This document shows, piece by piece, positions 5,565 to 8,249 of a DNA stretch of 8,249 nucleotides. The position numbers and the translations under genes are program-made. Location: assembly GCA_020853995.1 (NCBI GenBank), contig JADYXV010000264.1, positions 1-8,249 on the forward strand, in the 5' to 3' direction. This DNA comes from Novosphingobium sp. (GTDB taxonomy: Bacteria > Pseudomonadota > Alphaproteobacteria > Sphingomonadales > Sphingomonadaceae). Each line of letters opens with the position of its first letter. Position 1 is the first letter of the stretch. The notes under the pieces are model-generated. The model searched no databases and was not told where the DNA came from. It saw only the letters and a list, made by a program, of their open reading frames with translations.

Positions 5565-6671
5565 ATGAGCGATCAAGATAAAAAGCCGCAAAGCTACAGC
5601 TACGCCCAGGCCGGCGTGAACATTGCTGCGGGCAACGCACTGGTGAAAGCCATCGGCCCCCTTGCCAAGTCCACCGCACGCCCCGGCGCGGACGCGGAAC
5701 TGGGCGGTTTCGGCGGGTTCTTTGACCTGAAGGCGGCGGGCTACAAAGACCCGTTGCTGGTGGCAGGCAACGACGGCGTCGGCACCAAGGTAAAGCTGGC
5801 GATTGACCATGACCGCCATGACCAGATCGGCATCGATCTGGTGGCCATGTGCGTCAACGATCTGATCGTCCAGGGCGCTGAACCGCTGTTCGTCCTCGAT
5901 TATTTCGCAACAGGCCGGCTTGATAACGGCGTGGCCGAACGCGTGGTTGCGGGCATTGCAGAAGGCTGCAAGATTGCCGGATGCGCGCTGATCGGCGGCG
6001 AAACTGCTGAAATGCCCGGCATGTATGCCGATGGCGATTATGACCTTGCGGGCTTTTGCGTAGGCGCGGTTGAGCGTGGCGAGCAATTGACCGGTGACCG
6101 TGTGGCCGCAGGCGACGTGCTGCTCGGCCTTGCTTCATCTGGCGTCCATTCCAATGGTTATTCGCTGGTGCGCCGTCTTGCGGCTGACAAGGGCTGGAAG
6201 CTGGACCGCCCTGCCCTGTTCGATAACGAACGCCTGTTGATCGATTATCTGATCGAGCCGACTCGCATTTACGTGAAGACGCTGCTGCCGTTCATACGAT
6301 CTGGCCGGATCAACGCGCTGGCCCACATCACCGGCGGCGGGTTGCTGGAAAACGTGCCGCGTGTGCTGCCCAAGGGCCTGCATGCGCGCATCAATGCCGA
6401 TAGCTGGGAACAAAGCCGCCTGATGGCCTTCCTTCAGGCACAAGGCCATATCGAGCCTGAAGAAATGGCGCGCACGTTCAATTGCGGCATCGGCATGGTG
6501 CTGGCGGTTGCGCCTGCTGCCGCTGATGCCTTGGCCGCAGACCTTGCTGCTGCGGGCGAAGAAGTGTTCCGCATCGGTGAAATCGTTGCGGGAGAAAAGG
6601 GCTGTACCGTAACCGGCAGCGTCGAAACATGGTCAGCGCGCGAACCATGGGAAGCCGTGCACCTTGGCTAA
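5565..6671 (+). CDS. purM: Phosphoribosylformylglycinamidine cyclo-ligase (AIR synthetase)
   Basis: Converts FGAM and ATP to aminoimidazole ribotide, the fifth step of de novo purine synthesis, in the cytoplasm. The 368-residue protein is full length. It has the family N-terminus SYAQAGVNIAAGNALV (12-27), the ATP/phosphate loop NDGVGTK (69-75), the block IGIDLVAMCVNDL (88-100), GGETAEMPGMY (144-154), the second-domain turn SSGVHSNGYSL (191-201), and TGGGLLENVPRVLP (256-269). All segments match E. coli PurM closely. I chose the ATG at 5565 because it gives the standard short leader before SYAQAG. The frame is open upstream to 5499, but those residues look unlike a PurM N-terminus. Its last 8 bases overlap purN, so the two form an operon. 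Confidence 0.97.
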   Translation: MSDQDKKPQSYSYAQAGVNIAAGNALVKAIGPLAKSTARPGADAELGGFGGFFDLKAAGYKDPLLVAGNDGVGTKVKLAIDHDRHDQIGIDLVAMCVNDLIVQGAEPLFVLDYFATGRLDNGVAERVVAGIAEGCKIAGCALIGGETAEMPGMYADGDYDLAGFCVGAVERGEQLTGDRVAAGDVLLGLASSGVHSNGYSLVRRLAADKGWKLDRPALFDNERLLIDYLIEPTRIYVKTLLPFIRSGRINALAHITGGGLLENVPRVLPKGLHARINADSWEQSRLMAFLQAQGHIEPEEMARTFNCGIGMVLAVAPAAADALAADLAAAGEEVFRIGEIVAGEKGCTVTGSVETWSAREPWEAVHLG

Positions 6672-7248
6672 GCGGACGCCGGTTGCGGTTTTCATTTCGG
6701 GCAGCGGCACCAACATGGCCGCGCTGCTTTATGCCAGCCGTGCAAGCGATTGCCCCTACGAGATCGTCCTTGTCCTTTCGAACAATCCCGATGCGTCCGG
6801 CCTGAAACTGGCTCAGGCTGAAGGCATCGCCACGTTTTGCTTGCCCCACAAGGGCATCGCCCGCGCAGAACACGATGCCCTGATGGAAGCACAAGTGCTG
6901 GTATCGGGCGCGCGGGTCATCGCGCTGGCGGGTTACATGCGTATCCTCAGCCCGGAATTCGTCAGCCGGTGGGAAGGCAGGATGCTGAACATCCACCCTT
7001 CGCTACTGCCGAAATATAAGGGCCTGCACACTCACGACCGCGCTATTGCAGCGGGCGATACACATGGCGGCTGCACAGTCCACCTCGTCACCGCCGAACT
7101 CGATGACGGGCCGGTCCTGGGGCAAACGCCGGTTGCCATCATTCCTGGCGATACCGGCGAGACCCTTGCCGCGCGCGTGCTCTTTGCCGAACACCAGCTC
7201 TATTCCCGCGTGCTGGCGGCGTATGTGACCGGGCTGCAAGTGGCCTAG
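6664..7248 (+). CDS. purN: Phosphoribosylglycinamide formyltransferase (GAR transformylase)
   Basis: Transfers the formyl group of 10-formyltetrahydrofolate to GAR, the third step of purine synthesis. The 194-residue protein has the phosphate loop ISGSGTNMAAL (11-21), the catalytic Asn109-His111 in NIHPSLLPKYKG (109-120), H124 nearby, and ELDDGPVLGQ (145-154) with catalytic Asp147. The spacing of 36 residues between His111 and Asp147 equals that of His108 and Asp144 in E. coli PurN. The start is a TTG at 6664, with GGGAAG nine bases upstream inside purM. It is the only start that yields the short leader before TPVAVFISGSG, and it makes an 8-base overlap with the purM stop, which implies translational coupling. 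All catalytic residues are present. The gene ends 12 bases before the stop of the convergent small gene. Confidence 0.96.
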   Translation: MAKRTPVAVFISGSGTNMAALLYASRASDCPYEIVLVLSNNPDASGLKLAQAEGIATFCLPHKGIARAEHDALMEAQVLVSGARVIALAGYMRILSPEFVSRWEGRMLNIHPSLLPKYKGLHTHDRAIAAGDTHGGCTVHLVTAELDDGPVLGQTPVAIIPGDTGETLAARVLFAEHQLYSRVLAAYVTGLQVA

Positions 7249-7250
7249 AG

Positions 7251-7270
7251 CCAGATGACGTTAGATCTGG
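7251..7270. terminator. Small inverted repeat at the purN/small-gene junction
   Basis: CCAGAT (7251-7256) and ATCTGG (7265-7270) are separated by eight bases and straddle the 12-base convergent gap. The right arm lies within the last codons of the minus-strand gene. There is no T tract. It may contribute to termination in both directions, but the stem is short and the assignment weak. Confidence 0.22.
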
Positions 7271-7518
7271 TCCGCGCTCACTTCGGGGCGGCTTTCGCGC
7301 GTACCGCGATAACGCACGGTCGGATCGCTGCTATCGGCTGCGATAACAACATGGTCGTCATGCACTTCCACAAGTTCGCCCACGAAAGGCATGTCCGCAA
7401 AAGTCGGATCGCCCGTAACGCGATAGCTCACCGTGTCGCCTACTTTGAACGTGCTTGCATCAAAATTGAACGCGAAGGGGCAATCATCGCCTCCTGCGCC
7501 AGCGCCCATACCCTGCAT
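7261..7518 (-). CDS. Small protein of unknown function, possible SH3-like barrel
   Basis: I do not recognise a named family. The 85-residue product starts MQGMGAGAGGDD, a flexible Gly-rich leader, followed by CPFAFNFDASTFKVGDTVSYR (one Cys, C13) and FVGELVEVHDDHVVIAADS (45-63), and ends in a polar tail. The VGDTV..R and the later VGELVEV.DDHVVI strands suggest a small all-beta, SH3- or Tudor-like fold; this is a pattern reading, not a homology call. The protein is acidic, with no signal peptide or membrane segment. The ATG at 7518 is supported by GGGAG eight to nine bases upstream; the frame opens further back to a TTG at 7569, but that start would lie inside the terminator hairpin. It converges on purN and sits downstream of a TonB receptor gene, separated from it by a terminator. 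That a well-placed ribosome binding site fits the start makes a real gene likely. Confidence 0.65.
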   Translation of the reverse strand: MQGMGAGAGGDDCPFAFNFDASTFKVGDTVSYRVTGDPTFADMPFVGELVEVHDDHVVIAADSSDPTVRYRGTRESRPEVSADQI

Positions 7519-7548
7519 CAATCGTTCTCCCTTCGTCCCGCCCCATAG

Positions 7549-7580
7549 CAAAAAGGGCCGCCGGATCAAACCGGCGGCCC
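7549..7580 (-). terminator. Rho-independent terminator of the TonB-dependent receptor gene
   Basis: GGGCCGCCGG (7555-7564) and CCGGCGGCCC (7571-7580) form a perfect 10-bp GC-rich stem with a 6-base loop. On the minus strand the stem is followed by TTTTT (7554-7550), the classic layout. It lies 40 bases beyond the receptor's stop codon. A second, weaker hairpin just before it pairs ATCCTCGC (7593-7600) with GCG and AGGAT (7604-7606, 7612-7616), with a 5-base bulge. The small gene's start is only 31 bases further on. Confidence 0.85.
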
Positions 7581-7619
7581 GTAAAGTTCCCTATCCTCGC
7601 GGTGCGGGGACAGGATGGA

Positions 7620-8249
7620 TCAGAATTCGTAGCCGAGTGTTACGCCATACGTGCGCGGCGGCATCAGCGTGCCACCGATCGCGCGGCTGGTAGAGATCGC
7701 AAAACTGCCAGCATAGACCAGCTCATTGGTGATGTTGCGCACCCAGAAATTGGCCGAGAACCGGTCACCGGGATGGCGGTACATCACATTGGCATCAAGC
7801 TGGATATAGCCATCCTGCGCCATGCGATCATCGTTGAATTCGGTGTGGAACTGCTTGCTCTTGTAAGCAAAGTTGGTGCCCAACCGGACCATGCCGCCAT
7901 TGCTCATGTCAATGTCGTACGTGGGGTTCACGTTGATGCTCCACTTGGGCGACATGCGCGTGGCATTGCCCGACAGGTCCTTGCGAAGCAGGGCTTCGTT
8001 GGCACCCGGCGCAAACAGGCGTGCATCCAGCGGATCGGAAGCGGTGAAGCTGGTGAATTCCGAATGGAGATAGTTCACCGATGCCGAAAGCGTGAATGCA
8101 TCGGTTGCGCGCCACAGCACATCGAATTCAGCGCCGTATGCTTCGGACACAGCAGCGTTGGTCAGCGTGCTGGTGACGAACGGTGCCGTCGGGATCGGAC
8201 GGGTCAGCGAGAACTGGCCGTCCTTCAGGCGCTGGAAGAACACGGCAAG
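7620..8249 (-). CDS. TonB-dependent outer-membrane receptor, C-terminal part (5' end outside window)
   Basis: The frame runs off the right edge, leaving the last 209 residues (about a quarter of a typical receptor). It shows alternating amphipathic beta strands of the 22-strand barrel: VSEAYGAEFDVLWRATDAFTL, LSASVNYLHSEFT, SPKWSINVNPTYDI, MVRLGTNFAYKSKQFH, GYIQLDANVMYRH and RFSANFWVRNITNELV. It ends PPRTYGVTLGYEF with the terminal Phe needed for BAM-dependent outer-membrane insertion. The NITNE turn and the PRTYG motif before the last strand are typical of TonB-dependent receptors of sphingomonads. The plug domain and TonB box would lie beyond the window, so substrate cannot be judged. There is no frameshift in the visible part, and a strong terminator follows the stop. 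Confidence 0.92.
   Translation of the reverse strand, partial: LAVFFQRLKDGQFSLTRPIPTAPFVTSTLTNAAVSEAYGAEFDVLWRATDAFTLSASVNYLHSEFTSFTASDPLDARLFAPGANEALLRKDLSGNATRMSPKWSINVNPTYDIDMSNGGMVRLGTNFAYKSKQFHTEFNDDRMAQDGYIQLDANVMYRHPGDRFSANFWVRNITNELVYAGSFAISTSRAIGGTLMPPRTYGVTLGYEF

Noticed and set aside
5453..5566. Longer DUF2066 product from the ATG at 5566
   Set aside because: That ATG overlaps the purM start codon (catg), the added 38 residues look non-coding, and the TTG at 5452 has a well-spaced GGAG and yields a proper signal-type N-terminus.
5550..6086. Minus-strand open frame of 178 codons across purM
   Set aside because: It is antisense to an unmistakable purM, and the residue mix is typical of a shadow frame.
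1..8249. CRISPR arrays, tRNA or rRNA genes, insertion sequences, prophage or defence genes
   Set aside because: I found no regularly spaced repeats, no cloverleaf or rRNA-like stretch, no transposase or integrase motifs, and composition looks even throughout.

Overview
The window looks like ordinary chromosomal DNA from an alphaproteobacterium, most likely a sphingomonad (Novosphingobium/Sphingomonadaceae). The reasons are the high G+C content, a RuvX and an HdaA of the alphaproteobacterial type, a DUF2794 gene directly behind an EpsC-type serine acetyltransferase, a purM-purN pair, and a TonB-dependent receptor whose C-terminus resembles the many receptors of that group. The taxonomic call rests on protein style and gene content, not on a database search. 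I saw no insertion sequence, prophage, CRISPR array, tRNA or rRNA, and no gene-free stretch longer than about 112 bases.

Left block (1-2399, plus strand): the 3' part of a DUF3089 alpha/beta-hydrolase-like gene, coupled by a 4-base GTGA overlap to ruvX (Holliday junction resolvase family). After a 58-base gap come two hotdog-fold thioesterase genes coupled by an ATGA overlap.

Central block (2425-5452, minus strand): read in transcription order, an exported or membrane-anchored DUF2066-like protein, hdaA (DnaA inactivation, replication control), an EpsC-type cysE (serine O-acetyltransferase, cysteine synthesis) and a DUF2794 gene. The gaps of 33, 26 and 2 bases suggest one operon. The 3' end converges on the thioesterase pair, with a candidate hairpin between them.

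Right block: purM and purN (plus strand, overlapping by 8 bases) supply two steps of de novo purine synthesis. They diverge from the DUF2066 operon across a 112-base region that holds three dyad-symmetric elements. purN converges on a small unrecognised gene (85 aa, minus strand). Upstream of that gene lie a strong intrinsic terminator and the 3' end of a TonB-dependent outer-membrane receptor that runs off the right edge.

I do not see a clearly new system here; most genes are housekeeping. The items most worth a second look are the tandem thioesterases with complementary active-site residues, the ferredoxin-like C-terminal domain of the DUF2066 protein, the CysE C-terminal heptad coil, the dyads between purM and the DUF2066 gene, and the small gene placed right behind a terminator.
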